In this document: in pieces, positions 1 through 7,641 of the stretch
Numbering within the stretch: position 1 is the stretch's first letter
Layout of the letters: each line of letters opens with the position of its first letter
From: a virus
Direction: 5' to 3' (one strand)
Length of the DNA: 28,087 bases
Virus record (IMG/VR): IMGVR_UViG_3300010155_000063
Span: 1-28,087 of that record
Translations under genes and position numbers: made by a program
Notes under the pieces: generated by a model
Databases searched by the model: none
What the model was told of the DNA's origin: nothing
The model's input: the letters and a program-made list of their open reading frames with translations, nothing else

Positions 1-764
1 CTTCCTGCAGAACCAGCAGATCCAGAAGAACCAGCAATTCCAGAAGAACCAGACGATCCTGCAGAACCAGCAGTTCCAGCAGATCCAGAAGAAGCATATG
101 TTAAACCAGACGATCCAGACGAACCCGTTGTCCCAGAAGATCCAGACGAACCCGTTGTCCCAGAAGATCCAGATGATCCTGTTCCACCAGCACTTCCAGA
201 ACTTCCTGCAGATCCAGAAGAAGCATATGTTAAACCAGACGATCCAGAAGATCCAGCAGATCCTGAAGAAGTATCTCCGCCCCCACCGCCTCCAGAGTCG
301 CCCCAACCACTTCCTCCTGCTACTTTTTGTGCAGTTTGAGTGGCCTTTTCGCTAACTTTCTTAACAACTGATTTGAAATTATCTAACTCTTTTGCAAGTT
401 TAGTTACATCAGCATCATCACCTGGTTCTCCCTGGTCTCCTTTTGGACCTATGGGACCAACATCTCCTAGGTCTCCCTTAGGACCCAGAACACCCTGTGG
501 ACCAATTCTTCCTGCTTCTCCCCGTTCACCTTTGGGACCAGGATCTCCTTGCTCTCCCTTTTCACCCTTTTCGCCCTTGGAACCTTCAGTACCTTTGATC
601 TCAAGAACTCTGACTTTTTCACCAGTTACAGGATCTAAAATTTCTTTTATACCTACAACAAGTTCTTCTTTAGTCTTTTTAAGTGTTTTTTTAGTATAAG
701 CAAGAGCAGTAGCTAAAACTTTACTTAAATCTAAGTCTTTTGACTCGTTTTGATCGTCTTTCAT
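1..764 (-). CDS. Collagen-like virion protein, C-terminus beyond left edge
   Basis: The frame is open for 254 codons from an ATG at 764 to the window edge. The codon just upstream is a TAA stop, so translation cannot begin earlier. Residues 1-57 are charged and probably helical. Residues 58-117 form 20 uninterrupted Gly-X-Y triplets rich in Lys, Glu, Asp and Pro (for example [18 protein letters not shown]), as in collagen-like trimers. Residues 118-150 look helical, a Gly run follows, and from about 165 to the edge the protein is Gly-Ser-Ser/Gly-Ser-Ala repeat, the type seen in many phage fibre and appendage proteins. It follows gp20 by 46 bases and has a late-promoter-like box 34 bases upstream, so late expression and a structural role (head or tail fibre) are inferred. 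T4 has the prohead genes 67, 68 and 21 at this position, and no similarity to them is visible. The ribosome binding site is weak. Confidence 0.85.
   Translation of the reverse strand, partial: MKDDQNESKDLDLSKVLATALAYTKKTLKKTKEELVVGIKEILDPVTGEKVRVLEIKGTEGSKGEKGEKGEQGDPGPKGERGEAGRIGPQGVLGPKGDLGDVGPIGPKGDQGEPGDDADVTKLAKELDNFKSVVKKVSEKATQTAQKVAGGSGWGDSGGGGGGDTSSGSAGSSGSSGLTYASSGSAGSSGSAGGTGSSGSSGTTGSSGSSGTTGSSGSSGLTYASSGSAGTAGSAGSSGSSGIAGSSGSAGSAG
79..248 (-). repeat. Direct and tandem repeats in the Gly-Ser region of the collagen-like gene
   Basis: A 41-base stretch at 79-119 recurs exactly at 208-248 and encodes Ser-Gly-Leu-Thr-Tyr-Ala-Ser-Ser flanked by Gly-Ser. Between these copies, a 27-base unit at 115-141 is repeated exactly at 142-168 and encodes nine residues (Ser-Ser-Gly-Thr-Thr-Gly-Ser-Ser-Gly). 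Identity at the DNA level, including synonymous positions, points to recent duplication and a region that can expand or contract. Confidence 0.9.
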
Positions 765-797
765 TTATGTCTCTGCACCTAAATCTTCACTAGAATC

Positions 798-805
798 AAT
801 TTATA
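798..805 (-). promoter_or_regulatory. Late-promoter-like box TATAAATT
   Basis: On the minus strand this reads TATAAATT, 7 of 8 bases of the T4 late -10 element TATAAATA. It lies in the 46-base gap between gp20 and the collagen-like gene, 34 bases before that gene's ATG, a usual distance for a short leader. The site is part of a palindromic A/T stretch in AT-rich DNA, so a chance match is possible. Confidence 0.45.
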
Positions 806-810
806 AATTT

Positions 811-2493
811 TTAACTTACAAATTTTTCATCATCTTCTAAAACAGAAAAAAGAATATCATTTACTTTATCTTTAATTTCATTTTCTTTTTTCGCAACTTC
901 AAATTTCTCCTCAATTTTTTTATCAATATCTTCATTGATACCTTGTTTATTGACCGTATCTACTTCTACAGAATTAAATTGCATTTCTTCCTCTCCCGAA
1001 AATCTAGGATCGTCTAACTCTTTTTGCATCTGTTCATCATTAGTTTTGACTTCATCATCAGTCATCATCAAAATATGCTTTCTTATATACTCGTGTGAAA
1101 AATATTTTCCAGTATAATCTTGTAAATCTCTTAAAATGTTTAATCTATCTTGAAGAAGTTCGTTATGCTTTATTTCTGCAAAATGACTATCATTTTCAAA
1201 CTCATAAAATACATCATTTTTAATATTTTTCCAATCATCTCTAGACATTATACCTTTAAGGGTTAATTGTCTTTCCATCATTTCATCAAACATTAAACTA
1301 AATCTACTTTGAAGTTTATTAACAAAACGTGTAAATTTAACTTCATCTCTTGAAATTTCTGTAGCACGACCAATCGTATAATTTGCTTCTGATTCAAGTC
1401 TTGAAATAGGAACACCTAATGATTTATAAAGTTTTTTCTGAAAATATAATACATCTTCAATATCTCCAAGATTTTGACCTCCGGGAAGAGTAGAAATCTC
1501 TGTTCCTCTACCACCTTCTCTACGAGGCATCCAATAATCTTCAAGCATTGACATATGTTTTCTATCATCTCTAACTTCACCGGTGTTTGCATCATATACA
1601 AGTTTATTTTTGTATCTGGTCATTAAATCACGCATATATTGCTCTGCTTTTAATTTAGGCAGATTACCAACATCAACATAAAAAATTCTTCTCTCTGGAG
1701 CCCGTGAAATACGATAAATTACCAAAGAATCTTCAATCATTCTCAACTGATTTAATGGTTTAATTGCTTTGTGTAGGTAGGATAAAACTAATGAACGTGT
1801 AGCATTCATTAGTCCTGAATGTGTGTATACAATCGAATCAGGAGATATCTTTAAACCACTAGCGGCACTTGTAAAAGCGGTTCCAATCACTTGACCCTGT
1901 GATTGATAAATTCCTTTTTGATTATAAACAAAATATTCCACAACAGCGGTTTTTGTTTTGCCGTTCGGTTGTTTTTCTTTTTTCTTTTCTCTAATTTTCT
2001 TTATTTTTCTGGGATCCAATATTCTTAATTCATGAATACCTTTTTCTAAATTATTCTCATCAACAATAACATGATAATACACTCTACCATCAATATACCA
2101 TCTTTTGAAAACATCAGATCCTAAATTTTGTAAATCTAAAAGTTTACTTATACTCTTAAATTCTAGTCTTATTTTGTCTCTGATGGGCTCAGAAACATTT
2201 AAATTATCCACGTTAATTCTTACAACGGGTTTATCTTTTGATGACACAATTGCTTCATTGACAATATCATCAATAGCGTTCTCTACTTCTGCTTGAAGAC
2301 CCATATCACGATATCTGTTTATCAATTCAGACTCGCTTTTTATAGCCCCTTCTGTATCAACATATGTTCCATAAACACCGCCTGATGCTACGGACAAGGC
2401 TCCATCTTCATATTCTGCCTCAGCAAAAGTTTGAACCTTTTGGTTTTTATTTTCTTTTTTTCCGATTGAAAAACCGAATAGATCAATAGGCAT
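811..2493 (-). CDS. gp20: Portal vertex protein gp20
   Basis: This is the T4-like portal protein. It forms the dodecameric ring at one head vertex, initiates prohead assembly, docks the terminase and passes DNA. The 560 residues compare with about 524 in T4. Family-like stretches are the N-terminal region around RYRDMGLQAEVENAIDDIVNEA, the RWYIDGRVYYHV strand, the RISRAPERRIFYVDVG block, the LEDYWMPRREGGRGTEI segment and the GVPISRLE motif. The C-terminal 80 residues are highly charged. The ATG at 2493 is preceded by AGGAAAT at suitable spacing. It lies between gp19 and the collagen-like gene, as gene 20 follows 19 in T4. A 95-base upstream gap with a palindrome and an AATAAATA box suggests its own late promoter. 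Confidence 0.96.
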   Translation of the reverse strand: MPIDLFGFSIGKKENKNQKVQTFAEAEYEDGALSVASGGVYGTYVDTEGAIKSESELINRYRDMGLQAEVENAIDDIVNEAIVSSKDKPVVRINVDNLNVSEPIRDKIRLEFKSISKLLDLQNLGSDVFKRWYIDGRVYYHVIVDENNLEKGIHELRILDPRKIKKIREKKKEKQPNGKTKTAVVEYFVYNQKGIYQSQGQVIGTAFTSAASGLKISPDSIVYTHSGLMNATRSLVLSYLHKAIKPLNQLRMIEDSLVIYRISRAPERRIFYVDVGNLPKLKAEQYMRDLMTRYKNKLVYDANTGEVRDDRKHMSMLEDYWMPRREGGRGTEISTLPGGQNLGDIEDVLYFQKKLYKSLGVPISRLESEANYTIGRATEISRDEVKFTRFVNKLQSRFSLMFDEMMERQLTLKGIMSRDDWKNIKNDVFYEFENDSHFAEIKHNELLQDRLNILRDLQDYTGKYFSHEYIRKHILMMTDDEVKTNDEQMQKELDDPRFSGEEEMQFNSVEVDTVNKQGINEDIDKKIEEKFEVAKKENEIKDKVNDILFSVLEDDEKFVS

Positions 2494-2507
2494 GTAATTT
2501 CCTGAAT

Positions 2508-2559
2508 GCGAGTTAAATAATTATAATAGTACTGTACTAATTTATATTTATTCACTCGC
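2508..2559. repeat. Long imperfect palindrome between gp19 and gp20
   Basis: The outer arms GCGAGT (2508-2513) and ACTCGC (2554-2559) are perfect inverted repeats. The interior is largely self-complementary A/T sequence, centred on the perfect palindrome TAGTACTGTACTA (2527-2539). In RNA this would give a hairpin of about 20 pairs with a few bulges. There is no clear T-tract directly after it on the minus strand, so a simple rho-independent terminator is doubtful. An mRNA-processing or stabilising hairpin, or a recombination scar, are alternatives. It lies just downstream of gp19 and upstream of gp20. Confidence 0.7.
2545..2552 (-). promoter_or_regulatory. Late-promoter-like box AATAAATA before gp20
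   Basis: On the minus strand this reads AATAAATA, 7 of 8 bases of the T4 late consensus, 51 bases before the gp20 ATG. It lies within the right arm of the gp19/gp20 palindrome. Gene 20 has a late promoter in T4. The match is imperfect and the DNA is AT-rich, so confidence is limited. Confidence 0.35.
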
Positions 2560-2588
2560 AAAATCAGAAAATTATGTTTTTTGATAGA

Positions 2589-3173
2589 TTAACCAGTATC
2601 TACATCTGCAGTAATATTATCACTAACTACTCCTTTCCCGTCTGACAATGAACCTGCTGATCTGGTCCAAAAATCATACGAAAAAGTTACTGTATATTCC
2701 TCAATAGTATCATTATCCCCCCAATCTAGAGTAATTTCAGAAAGATCAGTTGGAAAAAGATTTTGAAAACTATATGTTGCTGAAACAGATGAGGATTTAC
2801 CATACTGCTTTACAGTAGCAGTAGATGTATATGATGTCGATGTGGTTCCTGCATTTCGATAATTTGCCGCATGAGAGTTTATTTTATGCATCCACCCCTC
2901 AAATTGCGATCTTATCGCAAAATTTTCATCATTAATAACTGTTACTGTCCACTCGGGAAAAGTTCTATTTCCCGCCATTTTAACTTCTCTACCAAAATAC
3001 GGGACTATAACTGTTCCAATAGTACCACCAGGTATTGATGTTGCTTTAGCGAACAAGTTCAACGAGTCACCGTTAAAGAGATTAGCCGTTGTGGGAATTG
3101 AAACCTCAAATAAATTTGGTCTTTGACCATCATAATGCATTGCATTACGAAATGTATGTATATTGAATGCCAT
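2589..3173 (-). CDS. gp19: Tail tube protein gp19
   Basis: This is the T4-like tail tube subunit. Its hexameric rings stack inside the sheath and form the channel for DNA. It has 194 residues, against about 163 in T4. The N-terminus has the family's pattern of an opening helix followed by RPNLFEVSIP; a central segment reads VPYFGREVKMAGNRTFPEWTVTVIND, and the C-terminal half carries the YTVTFSYDFW strand. The ATG at 3173 has a strong AGGAGA site in the 12-base gap after gp18, so the two are probably co-translated from one late transcript. The 18-19-20 order is that of T4. The C-terminal 25 residues are a Gly/Ser/Asp tail that may be an extension relative to T4. Confidence 0.94.
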   Translation of the reverse strand: MAFNIHTFRNAMHYDGQRPNLFEVSIPTTANLFNGDSLNLFAKATSIPGGTIGTVIVPYFGREVKMAGNRTFPEWTVTVINDENFAIRSQFEGWMHKINSHAANYRNAGTTSTSYTSTATVKQYGKSSSVSATYSFQNLFPTDLSEITLDWGDNDTIEEYTVTFSYDFWTRSAGSLSDGKGVVSDNITADVDTG

Positions 3174-3185
3174 TTATTTTCTCCT

Positions 3186-5492
3186 TTAAACTGCGTTGAC
3201 AACTTCAGAAAATGAAACTCCGGAAGCAACAGCAACAAAGTTTAATCCTATGAAATTAATAGATTTAGTTGGTTTAATGAAAATATCGCCCCTAAACTCA
3301 TTTCTATTTATAACAGCAGGTGTATTATTTGTGCCGTCACATATCACTTGAAATGCTTCTATACCCCTAGATGATTGAACATCTCTTAAAAAGGGCTCTA
3401 TTATAGAAATAAAGTTTAATCGTGTAAAATCATCATTAAACTCAAACAATAAATTTTCAGCCGCATTTGCAATAGCTTTTTCTAGAATAATGAAAAGTCT
3501 TCGTACATTAATTCTATCAAAAGAAGACGGTCTTGCCAACAATGTTTTATCACCGAATAGAACTTTTCCTTTTCCAGGAAATGATGCTATTGGATTAATA
3601 CCATTCACATATAAATCATCTCTTTCTGCATTATTTGGAATATATGCTATATGTGTTGCATTTTTTACATTTCCTCTTGTAAATCCTGCAGGAGAAATAT
3701 AAGCATTAGTATTATCTGCTTGGGCACAAATTCCAGCAACATCACCGTTCATTGGAACCCATCGATTAACTTGATTATATGGATCGCTGATATATTTGTA
3801 ACTTCCATCCATAACGGCATAACTTGAACTTGGTAAAGCATTCCTTCTAGCAACTGCGTTTGTTACTTCATTTCCCTCTGTATTAACAACATCTGCTTCT
3901 TCAGGAGAAATAAACACAACACAATCTTTTCTAGTTTCTGCTATTTCATTAATCAAAAATGTAGCTAAAGTATTTGATGCTTCTGCCGAAATTATAAGAG
4001 AAACATCTATTTTTGAAGGATCTTTGAAATACTTGTAAGCACCAATTTCATCTGATGCCGTAGCACTATATCCATCAACTCCTCCTGACATACTAGCAGT
4101 CATAATTCCATTTGCACCTGCGCCACTGAAAGATCCAGCAAATCTAGCACTGGTATTTCCTTGAGTAAGAGTATCTCCCCAATCATGAGTAATTTTATTA
4201 GATCCAGCATCTAGCGGAGCATCTCCCATTGAATCATGATCTGTCCATCTAATATAGCTGGAAGTGTTATTTATTACTTCTTTATAATAATGAGTAGCAC
4301 CATTCGCTACTGATAATCCTGGTTCAGCTTGAATAACTTGTCTATTTGAACTAGATAACGCTCCTCTTTTATCCTTTGCTCCTTTAATGTCTCCATCTTC
4401 ATCTACTACTATAAGATGAATCTGATCTCCAACATCTTTTGATCCAGTTTTTTTATAAGCAAAAGGACTTGTAAGAGGTGCAGTACCAAAAGAATCACGA
4501 AATTCCCATTTCCTTGACCATGTACTTTGTGCAGATACCGCTCTATCAAAAGCAGTTGAAACTACCATTGATGTTGTATTTGTGATACTTGATATTTTTC
4601 GTTGAACCTCAATACCGGTTGAATCATTGACTGTAATAATATCTCCAACATGAAGTTGTCGAGAAAAATTGGTATTGGTTCCTGTTATTGTGGTTGATTT
4701 TGCCGCCGCAGTAAGAGAACCTTGCATATTTTCAGTAGGCTCTTCAAAAGCAGACCGCTTTAATCGAATAAGAGTCGCATCGGTTACTGCAGAAGCATTT
4801 CCAATCTGATTAGTCTCTACTCCAGTATTAGCCATTGAAATCGAGGCTACAGTATTAGAAGTAATTGCTGTTACTATTCCATGATTAGTTGCTCCAGCGG
4901 TGAGCTTAACAACATCTCCGATTCTTAATTCTGTATCAAATAATGTACCTGTTCCAACAATACCCGCTCCAGTATCACTATTTGAAACAGTTCCTGTAAG
5001 AGAAACAGTTGGATCAATATCTAAAGAAACAGTAGAATCATTATCATTAACTTTTGTATTTGCTCTATCTGCTTGACAAATAGAAATTTTCATTGAATTT
5101 CCAAGTGTACCTGGATATTTTGCCGTAAAACTTGTTCCTGAAGTTGTTGTTGACAGGTATGTATTTTGATATTCAGAATCGTTTCGGATTAATATTGCAG
5201 TACCACCTGATACTGCATTTTTTGCAGTTGATGTATTTGCCGCTCTAACAACTCTTAATTTGTTAGAATAACTTAAAAAACTTGCGGCACTAAAAAATGT
5301 TTTATATGTGTTTCCATTTGGTTTACCGAATACAGAAACCAGCTCATCTTCTGAAGTAACTAATGTAGCAACCTCCAAGGGTCCCCATGTTAAATTACCA
5401 GCTATAGCGCCATCCGAAATAGAAGGAATTGGTACTCTAGTAGTTAAGTCGATTTCTGCTACGGCTACTCCTGGACTGACTTGAAAGGCCAT
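3186..5492 (-). CDS. gp18: Contractile tail sheath protein gp18
   Basis: This is the T4-like sheath subunit, which polymerises around the gp19 tube and contracts at infection. The N-terminus is typical (VSPGVAVAEIDLTTRVP, then LTWGPLEVATLV), as is the C-terminal core (LNFISIIEPFLRDVQSSRG, then FKPTKSINFIGLNF in pattern, ending in a Val/Ser-rich strand). It has 768 residues, against about 659 in T4. The extra length is at least partly explained by two tandem copies of a small beta module at residues about 166-222 and 258-318, each of the form GT.T.F...L..GD.I followed by an I..I strand. These would sit in the variable outer domain. The ATG at 5492 has a GGGAGAGA site, and a perfect TATAAATA on the same strand lies 45 bases upstream. 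Confidence 0.97.
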   Translation of the reverse strand: MAFQVSPGVAVAEIDLTTRVPIPSISDGAIAGNLTWGPLEVATLVTSEDELVSVFGKPNGNTYKTFFSAASFLSYSNKLRVVRAANTSTAKNAVSGGTAILIRNDSEYQNTYLSTTTSGTSFTAKYPGTLGNSMKISICQADRANTKVNDNDSTVSLDIDPTVSLTGTVSNSDTGAGIVGTGTLFDTELRIGDVVKLTAGATNHGIVTAITSNTVASISMANTGVETNQIGNASAVTDATLIRLKRSAFEEPTENMQGSLTAAAKSTTITGTNTNFSRQLHVGDIITVNDSTGIEVQRKISSITNTTSMVVSTAFDRAVSAQSTWSRKWEFRDSFGTAPLTSPFAYKKTGSKDVGDQIHLIVVDEDGDIKGAKDKRGALSSSNRQVIQAEPGLSVANGATHYYKEVINNTSSYIRWTDHDSMGDAPLDAGSNKITHDWGDTLTQGNTSARFAGSFSGAGANGIMTASMSGGVDGYSATASDEIGAYKYFKDPSKIDVSLIISAEASNTLATFLINEIAETRKDCVVFISPEEADVVNTEGNEVTNAVARRNALPSSSYAVMDGSYKYISDPYNQVNRWVPMNGDVAGICAQADNTNAYISPAGFTRGNVKNATHIAYIPNNAERDDLYVNGINPIASFPGKGKVLFGDKTLLARPSSFDRINVRRLFIILEKAIANAAENLLFEFNDDFTRLNFISIIEPFLRDVQSSRGIEAFQVICDGTNNTPAVINRNEFRGDIFIKPTKSINFIGLNFVAVASGVSFSEVVNAV

Positions 5493-5536
5493 ATTATCTC
5501 TCCCTAAAATATTTTAAAATAAATTTACTTCCAATA

Positions 5537-5544
5537 TATTTATA
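5537..5544 (-). promoter_or_regulatory. T4-type late promoter for gp18
   Basis: The minus strand reads TATAAATA, a perfect match to the T4 late -10 element. It lies in the gp17-gp18 gap, 45 bases before the gp18 ATG, leaving a leader of roughly 35-40 bases that contains the ribosome binding site. It faces away from another perfect TATAAATA at 5582-5589 on the plus strand. Confidence 0.7.
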
Positions 5545-5581
5545 TTTTAGCTGATTTTGGAGTTGTTATTATTTATTGTAA

Positions 5582-5589
5582 TATAAATA
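5582..5589 (+). promoter_or_regulatory. T4-type late promoter for the HNH gene, leaderless geometry
   Basis: A perfect TATAAATA, then five bases, then the ATG of the HNH gene. T4 late transcripts start about six bases after this box, which would place +1 at or beside the A of the ATG. No Shine-Dalgarno sequence is present. Confidence 0.6.
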
Positions 5590-5594
5590 ATTAA

Positions 5595-6017
5595 ATGAAG
5601 AAGGCTATTGAAAGATTTGAAAAGAAAATTTTAAAAACAAATGATTGTTGGTTTTGGACTGCAAGTAAAACAAAGCAGGGGTATGGTATGTTTTCTTATG
5701 ATGGAAAATCAATTCCTGCTCATAGATTTGCATATATTGCTTATAAAGGGCCTATTGAACAAAATAAAATAGTTCATCAATCCTGTAATAATACATACTG
5801 TGTAAAACCAGAGCATTTATATTTAACTACAAAAAGTGAAACTAGGAATAAATTCTACGAATTAAGAATTAATCCTGAAATGATATTTAATGAATCTATA
5901 AGATATTTACAGAAATTGAAAAAACTAAGACCCGATTTAAAACATGATATAGACAAATTAATAGAACAAATAAAAGATCCTAAAAATATACACCGTATTA
6001 ATGTATATAATCAGTAG
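5595..6017 (+). CDS. HNH endonuclease-like protein (free-standing homing type)
   Basis: The 140 residues resemble the small phage HNH endonucleases that nick DNA near conserved genes and spread by homing. The N-terminal half has the Trp-rich opening (NDCWFWTASKTKQGYG), AHRFAY at 42-47, and the core VHQSCNNTYCVKPEHLYL at 60-77 with Cys64, Cys69 and His74. The tail is a charged helix. Relatives generally have His two residues before the first Cys and Asn-Pro before the last His; here these positions are Gln62 and Lys71, with His61 adjacent, so activity is uncertain. The start is fixed by a TAA directly before the ATG. It is on the strand opposite its neighbours, between gp17 and gp18, and overlaps the gp17 3' end by 20 bases. 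Terminase genes are a frequent homing target in T4-like phages. Confidence 0.8.
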   Translation: MKKAIERFEKKILKTNDCWFWTASKTKQGYGMFSYDGKSIPAHRFAYIAYKGPIEQNKIVHQSCNNTYCVKPEHLYLTTKSETRNKFYELRINPEMIFNESIRYLQKLKKLRPDLKHDIDKLIEQIKDPKNIHRINVYNQ

Positions 6018-7641
6018 AATATTTTTTATCTACTATCCATTTTTCTCCACCCATATCCACGGTTTCTGGCTCATAAGAATCTCTTCCATCATTTATATAT
6101 CCAAAAGGTATCAATTGTGATTCTGCTTCATCTAATTGTTCTTTAAACATTTTTTCACGTAAATCTAAATCTGTAATTTCTGTGAAATATTTTTGATTCA
6201 CTAACCAACCAAACAAAATTAATGTCGCCATCAAGTCATCATGATATCCCTCATCTGCTTCATAACTTGATCCTTTAGCAACATATGTTGTCATTTCAGT
6301 AATAGTGTCAAGATCCCAAATAAGTAATTTGTCTCCCTCTATCAAATCTTTACAACTAGAACATCCTTTTCTTTTAACTTCTTTTGTAGTTCTAATTCCT
6401 AATTGTGAACTTTTTCCGAATCCTCCCCCTAAAGTTTGACCCGATCTTCCCATAACACTTGTTTGAAAAATATTGGGATATTCTAAATCGTGATGTAAAA
6501 TATCTGCTACTTGACCACCAATATCATTTATTTCAACTAAAACATATGCAGTATTATAATATCTACTCACATTATCAACAATATTTGGTAATAATATAGG
6601 AGAAATGTTTTCATCTCTATATTTTGCAACTTGTTCATACGGAAATTGAGAAACATCAATTATTGAAAATGCAGAATAATCTTGTCCCCTTCCTCTTGCA
6701 ACATCAACTATACACACATATGAATGCTTAGGATCTGGTTCAACATATACATCTAGACTATCTTTCTTTGAAATAGGTGGTTTATATGGCAATGTTCTTA
6801 ATTTAGAAGGAGAAATTAATGTATTTTGTGAACCAATAAAATCACATTCATATTCTTGAGCAAATTGCATTTCACTCGTATTTTTTATCGTTTCTTCTTT
6901 CCACTTTTGATCTCTTCCGGGTGTTTGAGACCAATGAACTTCAATAGGAACATAATTACTTCTTTTCTCTTCAGCATCAACCCACATCTTATAAAACATG
7001 TTCAATCCTTTTGGAGTTGAAACAATAAAAACTTTAGTGGTGCTACCAGAAGAAATTGTAGGATATACTGAAGTAAAGAAATCTTCTGCTAACTTAGGAG
7101 GATCAATGTGTGCAAACTCGTCCATAAAGATGATATTAAAAGACGATCCACGAACTGCAGAAGAAGAAGTTGAGGCGGATATAACTTTACTACCGTTTTC
7201 TAATTCAATATTACCCCTATTCCAAACAACTACACCTTGTTGCAACCATTTTGGTAAATGCTCATAAGCCGTTTTTAATCTTTGAAGAATCTCTCTTGAA
7301 GTAGAACCCTTATTTGCTAATATAGCAATATTAGATTGTGGATTAAAAAGAGCAAAATGTAATAAGTAAGCAACAATCGTTGTTGATTTTCCAGTTTGTC
7401 TAGGCATTTTACAAATAACAAAACGATTCTCATGCATTGTCTGAACCATTTCTTCTTGATAATCATAAAGATCAAAAGGCATTAAACCGTGATCAACATG
7501 AATAATTTGCATATACTGTTTTGCAAAATGTACGGGATCTTTCTCACATCTAATAAATTCTTCTATAGTTTCTTTATCATATTCTACTGGTTGATATGCC
7601 CCTTTAAGAAGAGGATTTCCTGCGTAAGTATCTCTAGCCAT
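5998..7641 (-). CDS. gp17: Terminase large subunit gp17
   Basis: This is the T4-like packaging motor and nuclease, which translocates DNA through the gp20 portal and cuts concatemers. It has 547 residues, against 610 in T4. The N-terminal ATPase has Walker A at 78-87 (KMPRQTGKST), Walker B at 170-175 (IIFMDE) and the coupling motif VSTPKG at 207-212. The C-terminal RNase H-fold nuclease has its acidic residues in IVDVARG (Asp313), VEIND (Glu370) and YHDD (Asp468/469). All motifs are intact. The ATG at 7641 shares its first base with the TAA of the preceding gene (TAATG), suggesting translational coupling. The 3' end overlaps the opposing HNH gene by 20 bases. Confidence 0.97.
   Translation of the reverse strand: MARDTYAGNPLLKGAYQPVEYDKETIEEFIRCEKDPVHFAKQYMQIIHVDHGLMPFDLYDYQEEMVQTMHENRFVICKMPRQTGKSTTIVAYLLHFALFNPQSNIAILANKGSTSREILQRLKTAYEHLPKWLQQGVVVWNRGNIELENGSKVISASTSSSAVRGSSFNIIFMDEFAHIDPPKLAEDFFTSVYPTISSGSTTKVFIVSTPKGLNMFYKMWVDAEEKRSNYVPIEVHWSQTPGRDQKWKEETIKNTSEMQFAQEYECDFIGSQNTLISPSKLRTLPYKPPISKKDSLDVYVEPDPKHSYVCIVDVARGRGQDYSAFSIIDVSQFPYEQVAKYRDENISPILLPNIVDNVSRYYNTAYVLVEINDIGGQVADILHHDLEYPNIFQTSVMGRSGQTLGGGFGKSSQLGIRTTKEVKRKGCSSCKDLIEGDKLLIWDLDTITEMTTYVAKGSSYEADEGYHDDLMATLILFGWLVNQKYFTEITDLDLREKMFKEQLDEAESQLIPFGYINDGRDSYEPETVDMGGEKWIVDKKYSTDYIH

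Noticed and set aside
1-300. CRISPR-like regular repeats at the left edge
   Set aside because: The repeats keep the reading frame, encode Gly-Ser triplets and lack unique spacers of constant length, so they are protein-coding repeats.
98-699. Two plus-strand open frames across the collagen-like gene, one with a Pro/Ser-rich product
   Set aside because: They are mirror frames of the repetitive Gly-rich minus-strand gene: Gly and Ser codons read backwards give Pro, Ser and Arg. They have no promoter or ribosome site, and the minus-strand frame has clear collagen triplets.
2508-2559. Rho-independent terminator after gp19
   Set aside because: The hairpin is long and mostly A/T with no distinct T-tract immediately downstream on the minus strand, so it is reported as a palindrome rather than a terminator.
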